DNA of 64,000 nucleotides from RHLJ01 sp040222455 (GTDB lineage: Bacteria > Bacteroidota > Rhodothermia > Balneolales > Balneolaceae), in contig JAVKDD010000015.1 of the NCBI GenBank assembly GCA_040222455.1, positions 118,944 to 182,943 on the forward strand, given 5' to 3'. The stretch's first letter is position 1. Every line of letters starts with the position of its first letter. Under the pieces are notes generated by a model. The model had not been told where the DNA came from. It ran no database searches and saw nothing but the letters and a program-made list of their open reading frames with translations. Shown in pieces: positions 46,370 to 55,813 of this stretch. A program made the position numbers and the translations under genes.

Positions 46370-48853
46370 TTATTTGATCAATGTCATTTTACGTTGGAGA
46401 TTAAAGTCACCAGCTTGTAACTGGTAGAAATAGATTCCTGAAGACAAGCTTCTGGCATCAAATCGCACTGTATGATTACCTGCTGCTCTTCTTTCACTTA
46501 CTAAAGTAGCAACTTTTTGACCCAGCAAATTGAATACAGTAAGCTGAACATCAGAAGCTATTGGAAGTGTAAAGTTGATATTAGTTGAAGGGTTAAAAGG
46601 ATTTGGATAATTCTGAGATAGTTCAAATCCAGTAACATTATCTTCATTTTCATTTGAAACCATGGTTAGTTCGCCTACAATAAAGAAATCTACTTTATCA
46701 ATTTGAACTCCACCTGAGGCTGCATTGATTACAATCTCATTAGTACCTTGGTTGAAATTAAATCCTGAAATATTTACTTCTGTAAAAACGGTGTCTCCAG
46801 AAGCAGTAAGAGTTTCAGCAGCTTCTTCAGTACCATTTAAACTAATGGTAATATCAGCATCACCACTATTTAACAAATACCCTAACTTTAATGTGTAGCT
46901 TCCTGAACCTTCAGAATCGAAACTCATAGTTATAGAACCGCCATCTTTGGTGTTTGCTAAGTTGTCACCGCTAGCACAAACTCCGGAACATTTGTACGAT
47001 CCGCCACCTACAAGAGTAGCTTCACCAGGCCATAATGTAGTAACTACATTTTCAGTACCAGCTTCTTTTATTTTAACCCACTGGTATTCCATGTAGCCCC
47101 AATTTTTATTAAGAGCAAGTGTGTTCATTCCATCATTAAAGGCAACATCTGCTGATGTTACATTAGACCAAGTAGTACCATCTTGTGCAACTCCAATTTG
47201 AATTGGAATAGAAGAACCCTCATTAACTACTAAATCTGTTTGTCTTCCTGTATTTGAATCAGAATACCAGGTTCTGTGACTTATTTCCACATCATAAGTA
47301 CCAGCTGTCATATCTACATCATCCCAAACGATATTTCCAGCAGCTTCAACTCTAGCAATTTGTCTAGCTGGAGCAGCTTCAACAACGGCATTTCCACCAA
47401 GAGTTCCAGCTTCACCTTCTACAGTACCTGCATAAGTTACTTCTACAACACCACCCATTAAGTCTTCAATTGCCGCATATTGAGCTGCTTTATTTGCTTC
47501 CCAAGTTGCTTTCTGAGCTGGATACCAATTTAAATCACCTAATGGATATCCTCCGATCGCTGCAGTTTTTAACGTTGCATTACTGTACGTTAAATCTTCA
47601 GGAAGTGGCCATTGAATAGAAAAATTATCATCAGCTCTACCTGGATCCCAGTAATGTAGTCGAATAACTTCAGCACCTGTTCTTACATCGGTTATGAAAT
47701 TAATTCTATCAGTATGATTGTCAGGATAAGTTGTTACTCCAGGATCTTCTGTATCAAATAGATTTCCACTTACAACCATACCAGAAACTTCGTCAAACAG
47801 GTTTTGAGTTCTTACGTTAAGTAGTGGTTGTCTTCTTGTATCGTCTGTTCCATCTAACCAAGTTGCAAATTCTGATTCTAAGAAGAATGAGTTATTCGCG
47901 AATGCAATTCTTCTCTGAGAATCAAGACCATACTGTGATGGAATACTAGAAATCGCAACCATACCTGAATATTGTTCATCGGTAGATTCTAAACGCTCAG
48001 CAGTAATTTCACCACTTGGAATATCTTCACCTTGCCAAAATCCGTTTAAAATTAAATTATTTGTTATGTATGCATTTCTAAGCCATGCACCTAGAAAAAA
48101 TTGGCGCCCATTATTTATAATTGTATTGTGATTAAATACTACAAAATTTGGAGAACCACCTTCGATTTGTGCAGCAAAACCACCAATATTAACAAAACTG
48201 TTATTCTCTACAATCATAGTATCTATATCAGACCAAATAGAGAAAGCACGTCCACCCCAAGGCTGGGTTTGAGAAACAAGATTTCTAAACACAGAATTAG
48301 TTAAGTAGATATCAGCATTGGCACCATAATTAGCAAAAATACCCCATTGTGCATATTCAAAAATCACATTGTCTAGTGTAATTGTTGCATCATTTCCATC
48401 AAACCTAACGATTTCGTAGGGTAAGTCGCCATTCGTAACTTTACCGTTAAGAATTACATTCTTTAATGTAAAATCTCCGGCAGTTTGGAAAATTTTATCT
48501 GTTCTGGAAGCATCTTCTCTAGTATCCATTTGAATCATAGGAGGATTCTTTAAAGGATCTGAAGGATCACCAGCTTCACCAACAATATTTAAGTGCCAAC
48601 CATTATTAGCAATTCGTTCTTCTACGTAATAAAATCCACCTTGAAGTAATTTATACACTCGGTTTGGATTTGCACGCTCTCCACCAGTTACAGTATCTGC
48701 TATAATGGTTTCATAAAGTGAGTTTTCCAATAGATTGTCACTTTCGTCAAGCCATTGTACAACCAATGTATCGGATTGAGCTACTGCTTTGTTGGTTCCG
48801 ATGAGAACCATAACCAACAATAAAGCAGGTATTAGTTTGTAGACATGTTTCAT
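46370..48853 (-). CDS. Beta-helix and CBM-containing surface protein, T9SS cargo
   Basis: An 827-residue protein with signal peptide ending AVAQ (about residue 25). Residues about 30-480 form a right-handed beta-helix of the DUF4957/DUF5123 type (NVIFEYAQWGIFANYG, NNSFVNIGGFAAQIEGG), a fold used by polysaccharide lyases and binding proteins, but no lyase catalytic site is evident. Two CBM6/35-like modules follow, about 485-600 and 605-735, the first ending NKNWGYMEYQWVKI. A T9SS sorting domain (NYPNPFNPST) closes the protein. It is the first gene after the TonB receptor, where SusD would be expected, so a surface glycan-binding role is inferred. Confidence 0.8.
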   Translation of the reverse strand: MKHVYKLIPALLLVMVLIGTNKAVAQSDTLVVQWLDESDNLLENSLYETIIADTVTGGERANPNRVYKLLQGGFYYVEERIANNGWHLNIVGEAGDPSDPLKNPPMIQMDTREDASRTDKIFQTAGDFTLKNVILNGKVTNGDLPYEIVRFDGNDATITLDNVIFEYAQWGIFANYGANADIYLTNSVFRNLVSQTQPWGGRAFSIWSDIDTMIVENNSFVNIGGFAAQIEGGSPNFVVFNHNTIINNGRQFFLGAWLRNAYITNNLILNGFWQGEDIPSGEITAERLESTDEQYSGMVAISSIPSQYGLDSQRRIAFANNSFFLESEFATWLDGTDDTRRQPLLNVRTQNLFDEVSGMVVSGNLFDTEDPGVTTYPDNHTDRINFITDVRTGAEVIRLHYWDPGRADDNFSIQWPLPEDLTYSNATLKTAAIGGYPLGDLNWYPAQKATWEANKAAQYAAIEDLMGGVVEVTYAGTVEGEAGTLGGNAVVEAAPARQIARVEAAGNIVWDDVDMTAGTYDVEISHRTWYSDSNTGRQTDLVVNEGSSIPIQIGVAQDGTTWSNVTSADVAFNDGMNTLALNKNWGYMEYQWVKIKEAGTENVVTTLWPGEATLVGGGSYKCSGVCASGDNLANTKDGGSITMSFDSEGSGSYTLKLGYLLNSGDADITISLNGTEEAAETLTASGDTVFTEVNISGFNFNQGTNEIVINAASGGVQIDKVDFFIVGELTMVSNENEDNVTGFELSQNYPNPFNPSTNINFTLPIASDVQLTVFNLLGQKVATLVSERRAAGNHTVRFDARSLSSGIYFYQLQAGDFNLQRKMTLIK

Positions 48854-48888
48854 TTGTGTCTCCGCTTATTTTTATTTTTTAGGTTAAG

Positions 48889-51885
48889 TTAAATTTTGAC
48901 TCGTATTCCAACATCCATAGTAAAGCCATAATACTGGAGATAGGTTGGATAGGATCCAAAAGAGGATTGATAATTTCTATCGAATTCGTTTGTGAGGTTA
49001 TTCAAATTTGCGTACACCTCAACCTTTTCACTTATTTTTTGCTTTGTTGTAAAATCTAGACGATTTATTTGTCCTGTAAATACGTCATCACCTTCTGTAA
49101 ATATGCCGTCGTTAAAAAATCGTGATCCAAAGTTTCCAGTAAAAATATCATTCTGGTAATAATAGGATAGACGTGCAGAAAATCCTTTGTAATCATATCC
49201 AATAGTAACATTTGCAATGTTACTTGGCTGATCGGGAATTCTTCCTATGTATGTTGTATCTGTTAATACCTGAGTATTAAAAGGAGGTCGCTGTGGTCTT
49301 GGTTCAATTGGTACATTTCTCACATAAAAGGCTGGATATTCCGTTTCAGACTGAATTATTGTGTAATTAAAACTTAAAACAAGACCCTTAAATACAGAAG
49401 GCAGATACCAAAAATTAGTTTGCCAATCGAATTCAATCCCTTTTACATAAGCTGGATTCTCATTATTTACATAGGTATTAATTCTAGGTTCACCATTAAG
49501 ATTCGGAATATTGATATCTGGTAATACGGTTTGATCTTCTTTTAGTGGAAAGGATACAAACCTTATTAAATCTTCGATTTCTTTATAAAAACCTGATACT
49601 GTAAAGAACCCTACTTTATTTTGGTAAATTGAAACTGACGCATCAAAATTCTTTGCATGAGAAGTTTTTAAATTCGTATTCGGCGCATTTACATAATCTC
49701 TAAACTGCCCTACAAATGTATTTGGAGCGTATTGGCTAAAATCTGGTCTTGTTATACTTTCTGTATATGCTAAGCGAATGTTTAACCAATCATTTGGAGC
49801 GTATTTTAGATGTACCATTGGTAATACGAAACTACCACTTCTACTAGCGCTTGTATCTCTAAAAGCAGGAATCTGCCCCGGATTTGTGGGGGAATTAAAT
49901 AGCACAAATTTTGCATCGTAAGAAGTCTCTTCTTGCTCATATCTTACTCCTGGCAAAATTGTGAGCGAATTCCCAATTTCAAAATTGGCCATGGCATAAA
50001 CTGCTCCATATTCTTCAGAACCTTGGTAATCATTTCCTAAAGAGCCTTGTCCATTATAAAAGAAAAAACCGTCTTCAAGAACACTTGTCACAAGAAGTAA
50101 TTTATTTGGATCTAAGGTATATCCGAGTGGATAGTTACCATCCAGAAAATTACTTCTCGAATAATCGTCTAAGAAAAGGGATAAAGAAAAAAGATTGTTT
50201 CCTTCTGGTAGATCTAATTGAGGCAGACTTTGGTAAAGAACATCTCGAGCACCTTCATCTCCTCCGTAGTACAATCCTCTTCCAAGTTGTTCCCTGTCAT
50301 TTGTTCTATCAATAGTTCTGTACTTAGCACCAACTTTTAAATATCCACTAACTTTATTTAAATCAAAAGGAAAGGTTACGTTCGAATGTAATGTTAATTC
50401 ATCACCTTCATTTACTTGACTATTGACGTTTAGATTATTGAAAAATGTATTATCAATATTGTTATAAAATGCTGGCGAGATATTTTGAGGATCACCAAAT
50501 AATACTCTTTGCCCTAATTGAGATGCATCCGCTCCATTATCTTCAAAAAAGTCCCAATAATAGTTCTTTGGTGACTCATTTTTTGAACTTGTTTTTGAAA
50601 TCCCTACATCAAAATTAACCCAGTTAAAATCTTGTTCTAATTGTGTGGAAAAAGTAAAAATAGAGGTTTCGCTATCATTTTTTGATAAGCTGTACGTATG
50701 CCTTCTACTTACTGCATTCAGAAGATTTGTTCTCGTAAAACCCTCACTATCTAGTTTATTATAAATACTATTTACGATGAGTTTCCCTTTTGGAAGTTTA
50801 TAGTCAAAAATGAAACTACCACCAAGTCTGGACCTTTCTAAATCCCGTTCCTGCAGCCTAATCTCTCTTAATGAAGGAGTAGGTAAATTATCATTTTGAG
50901 TATCTTCTATTAATTCTGGGTTACTATTAAATAAATCTGCGCTTCGATTATATTTATCAATATTCACATTTGCTATAAGTCCAATTTTACTGTCTAAAAA
51001 CCTTTGTCCACCGCTAGCTGAGATTTTATAATTACCTAATTCTTTTTGTAGCCCCGTATAACCCCCTTGAATTCGAAAATCAGTAAATAATTCCTCTGGA
51101 GCGGTTCTAAGTTTAAGATTTACACTTCCACCGAGTGCATCGGCATCCATGTCTGGTGTAATTGCTTTAGAAACCTCAATACCATCAAGCATATTGCTAG
51201 AGATAAGAGATAAATCCACACTTCTATCATCTCCAGTTGAGGGTACACGAACACCATTAATACTTACAGTGTTATATTTTGGTGAAAGACCACGAATTGC
51301 AATTTTATTCGCCTCACCATTGGATCTCTGAATCGATACTCCTGGTAGTCTACCAATAGATTCTGCAGCATTTACATCAGGTACATCTTCAATTCTATCT
51401 TTCGAAACAACATTAGAAATGGTGTTTGATGAAAGTTGTTGATTAATAGCTGCAACCTGACCTCTTGCTTGAGCAGTAATAGTAACTTCTTCTCCAACAA
51501 CTCCCTGAGGCTCTAATTCAATGTTGATTACAACATTCTCGCCATCAATTATCTCAATTGGTATTTCTTTGCCTTGAAAACCTAAATAAGAAACTACCAA
51601 CACTTGAGGGCCCGCTTCTATATTTCTTATAGTGAAATTCCCATCTATGTCGACGGAAGTCCCTTTTAATGTTCCTTTAATTATTACATTCGCACCAATA
51701 AGCTCTTCTCCAGTACCTGCTTCCTTTACTGTACCAGAAACTGAGCCAGATCTTTTCATCTCAACTCGAAGCGCTTCCACATTTGATGTAGATAAAACGT
51801 TAATATCTGAACTAAATGCAAAAGATTGACTTGTTAAAAGTAATATAGCTGCTAGGCTGAGTGTTAAGCTGGTTCTTTTAATCAT
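48889..51885 (-). CDS. TonB-dependent outer-membrane receptor
   Basis: A 998-residue receptor. The signal peptide ends near residue 23. A CarboxypepD_reg-like domain (about 46-135, GSVSGTVKEAGTGEELIGANV) precedes the plug (about 150-260, with IAIRGLSPKYNTVSINGVRVPS and MDADALGGSVNLKL). The 22-stranded barrel runs to the end, closing with YYGFTMDVGIRVKI. The plug sequence resembles the TIGR01782 group of Xanthomonas and Caulobacter rather than classic SusC, and no SusD gene follows. It should import mannan oligosaccharides with energy from TonB. The gene is divergent from the ROK regulator and opens the mannan operon. Confidence 0.92.
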   Translation of the reverse strand: MIKRTSLTLSLAAILLLTSQSFAFSSDINVLSTSNVEALRVEMKRSGSVSGTVKEAGTGEELIGANVIIKGTLKGTSVDIDGNFTIRNIEAGPQVLVVSYLGFQGKEIPIEIIDGENVVINIELEPQGVVGEEVTITAQARGQVAAINQQLSSNTISNVVSKDRIEDVPDVNAAESIGRLPGVSIQRSNGEANKIAIRGLSPKYNTVSINGVRVPSTGDDRSVDLSLISSNMLDGIEVSKAITPDMDADALGGSVNLKLRTAPEELFTDFRIQGGYTGLQKELGNYKISASGGQRFLDSKIGLIANVNIDKYNRSADLFNSNPELIEDTQNDNLPTPSLREIRLQERDLERSRLGGSFIFDYKLPKGKLIVNSIYNKLDSEGFTRTNLLNAVSRRHTYSLSKNDSETSIFTFSTQLEQDFNWVNFDVGISKTSSKNESPKNYYWDFFEDNGADASQLGQRVLFGDPQNISPAFYNNIDNTFFNNLNVNSQVNEGDELTLHSNVTFPFDLNKVSGYLKVGAKYRTIDRTNDREQLGRGLYYGGDEGARDVLYQSLPQLDLPEGNNLFSLSLFLDDYSRSNFLDGNYPLGYTLDPNKLLLVTSVLEDGFFFYNGQGSLGNDYQGSEEYGAVYAMANFEIGNSLTILPGVRYEQEETSYDAKFVLFNSPTNPGQIPAFRDTSASRSGSFVLPMVHLKYAPNDWLNIRLAYTESITRPDFSQYAPNTFVGQFRDYVNAPNTNLKTSHAKNFDASVSIYQNKVGFFTVSGFYKEIEDLIRFVSFPLKEDQTVLPDINIPNLNGEPRINTYVNNENPAYVKGIEFDWQTNFWYLPSVFKGLVLSFNYTIIQSETEYPAFYVRNVPIEPRPQRPPFNTQVLTDTTYIGRIPDQPSNIANVTIGYDYKGFSARLSYYYQNDIFTGNFGSRFFNDGIFTEGDDVFTGQINRLDFTTKQKISEKVEVYANLNNLTNEFDRNYQSSFGSYPTYLQYYGFTMDVGIRVKI

Positions 51886-52193
51886 ACGTGCTGATTTATG
51901 TCTAAGAGTACTTTCAAATCAAATTATCTCAATTTGAGGCTAAAAATTTCATGTTTTCTAGAAGCGATTTAATTAGTCAATCAAATTGATCAATTAGAGA
52001 TTAATCAATTCATTTGATTAAAGCAACAATTTTCATGGAACCGCTTTCTTATTTGTGAATAAACCTCATTTAATTATATCTGAGATACTTTTTCGTCTCA
52101 TTTCTAATCTTTCGGCAAATTTATTTTGAGATTCCTTTGACATCCATCGTTATTTATCCTTATTTACTAAATTGTCTTGATTAAAAATTCACG
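51886..52193. promoter_or_regulatory. Divergent regulatory region between TonB receptor and ROK regulator
   Basis: This 308-base region contains no gene. It holds several AT-rich palindromes: TCAAATT-ATCTC-AATTTGA at 51919-51937 (34-52 bases before the receptor start), AATTGATCAATT at 51984-51995, GATTAATC at 51999-52006, and the arms AATCAAAT (51979-51986) and ATTTGATT (52012-52019). A weaker TGAGA/TCTCA pair lies near 52080-52100. These are likely operators for the ROK repressor or another regulator of the mannan genes. Promoters must lie here for both directions, but I cannot assign them by eye. Confidence 0.6.
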
Positions 52194-53402
52194 ATGCTAA
52201 CTGGTACAAACCTCACTTATACAAAAGCTTATAATTTTCGGATTGTTTTTGAAACCGTACGGCTTCATGGTCCAATTTCTAGGGCAGATGTTGCACGAAG
52301 AACTAGTCTTACCGCACAAACTGTATCTAATATTGTAAGTCGACTACTGGAACGGCAATTTATTCAGGAAGGAAGAAAGCTCCAGAAGAAACGAGGAGCC
52401 CCTTCAACAACCTTAGAAGTCAATCCAAACGGAGCTTTTTCAGTAGGGTTAGATTTTAACAGAGATCATCTAACTGCTATTTTAGTAGATTTAGCTGGCA
52501 GTGTAAAAACTAAAATATTTTACGAAGTAGATTCCCCCTCTCCTGAAGAAGCTATCAAACTAATGGTTTCTACCATTCATCAGCTTACTTCTAATCCTGA
52601 AGTGCAAAATGCACATTTTTGTGGTGTCGGAATTGGACTACCTGGTCCATTAGACATTAATAAGAATAATGAAGTAAGTAACACCATTAACCCAAAGGCG
52701 TTTCCAAATTGGAACCATGTTCCTTTTGGGAAAATGATCAAAGAGCATATAAGTGCTCCGATTTTTATTGAAAATAATGCCTCTGCAGCAACTATTGGAG
52801 AGCGTTGGTACGGTGCTGGTAAAAATATTTCTAATTTTATTTACGCTTTTTTTGGGGCAGGTCTTGGTGGAGGTCTGGTACTTAATGGAAATCTCTACGA
52901 AGGTCAAAATCAGAACGCTGGTGAATTTGGTTACTTCCCCTATATGGGCGAAATTAGTCCATTAAGTGATTCTGACCAACCTCATGTTGGAGAACATTTC
53001 AACTTAACGAAGTTGTATGAATGGCTTAGAGAATTTGACATAATTGTAAATAGACCAGAAGATCTTGGGAATCTTTATTTAGAAAAAAATACCATTTTTT
53101 TAGAATGGCTTGAGTCGGCAAAAAATTATTTGGCCTCAATATTTATTGTCGCACATTATATGATTGATATGGAAGTAATTATTTTGGGTGGACGATTACC
53201 TCACATAATCATAGAGGATATAGCGAATTCTTTACCTCAATTAATGGCTTCTTTAAGGAGTGATCTCAAGGCCCCATTTCCTACATTTAAATGTGGAACT
53301 GCAGGTATTGATGCCGCAGCACTGGGAGCAGCCACTTTACCAATTTTTGATCTTTTTGCAGCACAAGCAGAAGTTCTTATTAAAAATAATTCCCAAGATT
53401 AA
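52194..53402 (+). CDS. ROK-family transcriptional repressor
   Basis: A 402-residue protein: an N-terminal winged helix-turn-helix (about 15-75, with ISRADVARRTSLTAQTVSNI) and a C-terminal ROK sugar-binding fold (about 80-395, with GVGIGLPGPLD and FFGAGLGGGLVLNG). The position of the catalytic Asp of ROK kinases is Asn195 in IENNASAATIGE, so kinase activity is unlikely. The zinc motif CxCGxxGC and its partner histidine are absent: the equivalent stretch reads GEFGYFPYMGE. It therefore seems a pure ligand-responsive repressor, like NagC, Mlc or XylR but without zinc. Its position divergent from the TonB receptor suggests it controls the mannan locus. Confidence 0.9.
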   Translation: MLTGTNLTYTKAYNFRIVFETVRLHGPISRADVARRTSLTAQTVSNIVSRLLERQFIQEGRKLQKKRGAPSTTLEVNPNGAFSVGLDFNRDHLTAILVDLAGSVKTKIFYEVDSPSPEEAIKLMVSTIHQLTSNPEVQNAHFCGVGIGLPGPLDINKNNEVSNTINPKAFPNWNHVPFGKMIKEHISAPIFIENNASAATIGERWYGAGKNISNFIYAFFGAGLGGGLVLNGNLYEGQNQNAGEFGYFPYMGEISPLSDSDQPHVGEHFNLTKLYEWLREFDIIVNRPEDLGNLYLEKNTIFLEWLESAKNYLASIFIVAHYMIDMEVIILGGRLPHIIIEDIANSLPQLMASLRSDLKAPFPTFKCGTAGIDAAALGAATLPIFDLFAAQAEVLIKNNSQD

Positions 53403-53411
53403 TTTAGCTGA

Positions 53412-55658
53412 TCAATCGGCCATCGTATCATTTGGTATTAGAACCTCTCCAAACGAAATATCCTGACCTGCAAGTACGAAGACGGTGGTTGGCATGCCCT
53501 GTGTTTGCAGCAGCATTTTTTCATAATATTCTGTGAAACCTTTTCCCGGAGTTGCCATACCTAGAAAAATTAGATCCGCATCTTTAGAACTTCGTTTAAA
53601 GATATCGGGAAAGGACTCTCCTTTTGAAACAATAATATCAATTTCTGCATCAAACCGGATTTGATCAACAATTGCCAACATATTATTTCTGATTTCATTC
53701 TCAGCATCTTCTAGTTCAACGATGATCTTGAGATGTACTTCAGCATTTTTCCAAGTGATACTATTCTGAAGCATATAAACTAAAATCATCATGAGACCGC
53801 CATTTCCTTTAAAGCCACCCCACCATAAATCAATTCTTCTTTTCTCTCTTGGGATTTGCATTTGGTCCTGCTCATCTTCTTCGCCGCCATGAATTAAAAT
53901 TACGTTTCTTTTCATCTCGTAAAAGCTTCTTATCATATCGCAATAATCTTCACGAATATCAGGATTTTCACTTCCACCAAGAATTATCGTATTCGGCAAT
54001 AATTTTCCAAGCCCATATGCTTCAACTAACCGTACCGATCCTTTAAATGGATTTTCAGATGAAACAACTTTAACTAATGCTTCAACTGCTCTTTTCTTTA
54101 AGAAACTGCCTAAATCTACCTCCATCCTTTCAAGCCGTTGATGATCTACTGTTTTACTTTTTAAGACGGTTGCCACAACCAATATGCCTCTGTTATGAGT
54201 TAATGAATTAGCAAAATCGATTAGATGCCATCTTTTCTTTGGTGATCCGGAGAGTACTAACGGTCTTGGTCGCCATGTTTTAGGTTCGAAGTCGTCATTA
54301 ATATTCAGAAGTGCTTCTCTGATAACTGCCATTAAAAGACCGTTTTTTACGTTCCCCCAAACGGAAGTAAGTTCCCGTCGTTCTAGCCAAAAGAAAATTA
54401 GTCCTACAAAAATTAAAGCTATCAATGTTGCTGTTAAATTGATCAAAAACATCACAGCAAAACAACCCAGGGCACCTAATAATGAAATACTCCAATGCAC
54501 TTTAAACGTGGGGCGATAAGATGGACTGTCTAACAGCTTTTCGATTCCAGCGGCCAGATTTATCACGCCATAAGTTGTTAGAAAAAACATTGAAAGAATT
54601 GGAGCAATTAAATTCAAATCGCCAAACCAAACGGCGATAAGTGCTATTGCCATTGTGAATAAAGTTCCTCGTCTTGGCTCTTCATCTTGCCCACTTCCTT
54701 TTCCTAACCAAGAAAGCCAATCTGGTAATATTTTATCTTTTGCTAACGCTTGAAGAACTCTTGGTCCTCCTAAAATACTGCCAACTGCGCTTGATAAGGT
54801 AGCTCCCCAAACACCTAATAAAATCGCGTCTCCCCAGAAAGCCATTTTTCTCATAATCAAAGGATCGGCAATTAAGTCGTATGGAGTAGCTCGTAATGAA
54901 AGAATAATTACCAAACCTATATAAATCACATAGCCAGTTCCAATAGCCGCAAAAGTACCAAATGGTATTGATTTGGTTGGATTTTTTAAATCCCCCGACA
55001 TATTAACTCCTGCCATAATACCCGTAACTGCAGGAAAGAAAACGGCGAAAACCACCCAAAATGATTCCCTGGAGGAACTAACTTGAGAAGCAAATTCTTC
55101 AGTTACCGTTGGCTCCACAGATCCTCCAAAAATTAGCGAAATAAGTGAAATTACAATTGCGAGCATAATAAAATATTGTGCTCTAATCGCAGCTTTCGCC
55201 GAAATTAATGCCAAAGCTGTAACTGCAACTGTGGTAATTAAACCAACCCATTGCAAGCTTAAATTTGGAAAAACGCCAATCACACTTTCAGCAAAACCAA
55301 CCACATACAATGCAACAGAAAGTGCTAATGCAATATAAAGTGGAATACCAATCGCCCCGCCCGATTCGATTCCCAACGCCCTGCTTATCATATAATAAGC
55401 GCCACCAATTCTTACCTGTTGATCGGTGGCAATAGCTGCAACCGACAGACTCGTTAAAAAAGTGATTGAAGTGGCAATAGTTACAATAATAAGGCTTCCA
55501 ATAAGTCCTACATTTCCAACCACCCATCCAAAACGTAAATACATTATTACGCCAAGAATAGTAAGAATGGAAGGAGTATAAACTCCTCCAAATGTACCTA
55601 AGCCGCCTTCTTTTGCCTCAATAGTATGTTCAATCTTTGACGATGAACTTTTTCTCAA
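53412..55658 (-). CDS. Cation-chloride cotransporter-like (SLC12/APC) permease
   Basis: A 748-residue membrane protein. Twelve hydrophobic helices (about 25-460) begin with TFGGVYTPSILTILGVIMYL, the start typical of Na-K-Cl cotransporters, and include GVNMSGDLKNPTKSIPFGT. The C-terminal 270 residues are soluble with two Usp-like alpha/beta parts and the segment IDLWWGGFKGNGGLMMILVYML, similar to the DIWW...GGL region in the tail of eukaryotic SLC12 proteins. That match supports assignment to the cotransporter family over ordinary amino-acid permeases. Transported ions are unknown; salt balance in a marine cell is plausible. It is convergent with the ROK gene, with a nine-base gap. Confidence 0.8.
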   Translation of the reverse strand: MRKSSSSKIEHTIEAKEGGLGTFGGVYTPSILTILGVIMYLRFGWVVGNVGLIGSLIIVTIATSITFLTSLSVAAIATDQQVRIGGAYYMISRALGIESGGAIGIPLYIALALSVALYVVGFAESVIGVFPNLSLQWVGLITTVAVTALALISAKAAIRAQYFIMLAIVISLISLIFGGSVEPTVTEEFASQVSSSRESFWVVFAVFFPAVTGIMAGVNMSGDLKNPTKSIPFGTFAAIGTGYVIYIGLVIILSLRATPYDLIADPLIMRKMAFWGDAILLGVWGATLSSAVGSILGGPRVLQALAKDKILPDWLSWLGKGSGQDEEPRRGTLFTMAIALIAVWFGDLNLIAPILSMFFLTTYGVINLAAGIEKLLDSPSYRPTFKVHWSISLLGALGCFAVMFLINLTATLIALIFVGLIFFWLERRELTSVWGNVKNGLLMAVIREALLNINDDFEPKTWRPRPLVLSGSPKKRWHLIDFANSLTHNRGILVVATVLKSKTVDHQRLERMEVDLGSFLKKRAVEALVKVVSSENPFKGSVRLVEAYGLGKLLPNTIILGGSENPDIREDYCDMIRSFYEMKRNVILIHGGEEDEQDQMQIPREKRRIDLWWGGFKGNGGLMMILVYMLQNSITWKNAEVHLKIIVELEDAENEIRNNMLAIVDQIRFDAEIDIIVSKGESFPDIFKRSSKDADLIFLGMATPGKGFTEYYEKMLLQTQGMPTTVFVLAGQDISFGEVLIPNDTMAD

Positions 55659-55813
55659 CTAGATCCTTCTTTTAAAAATTGAATGACAATGATACTAAGG
55701 CTTCTTATTAGCATCAAATGTTAATGCTGAATAAACACAATGAGAAATCTTATCTCTGTTTATATTTCGTATTTAATGTAGCTTAATTCAATAATTCACA
55801 ACTACTTTATTAT

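Noticed and set aside
46370..51885. Canonical SusC/SusD pair
   Set aside because: The gene after the receptor has no lipobox and no TPR-type SusD helices; it is a beta-helix/CBM protein with a T9SS tail, and the receptor plug is not SusC-like.
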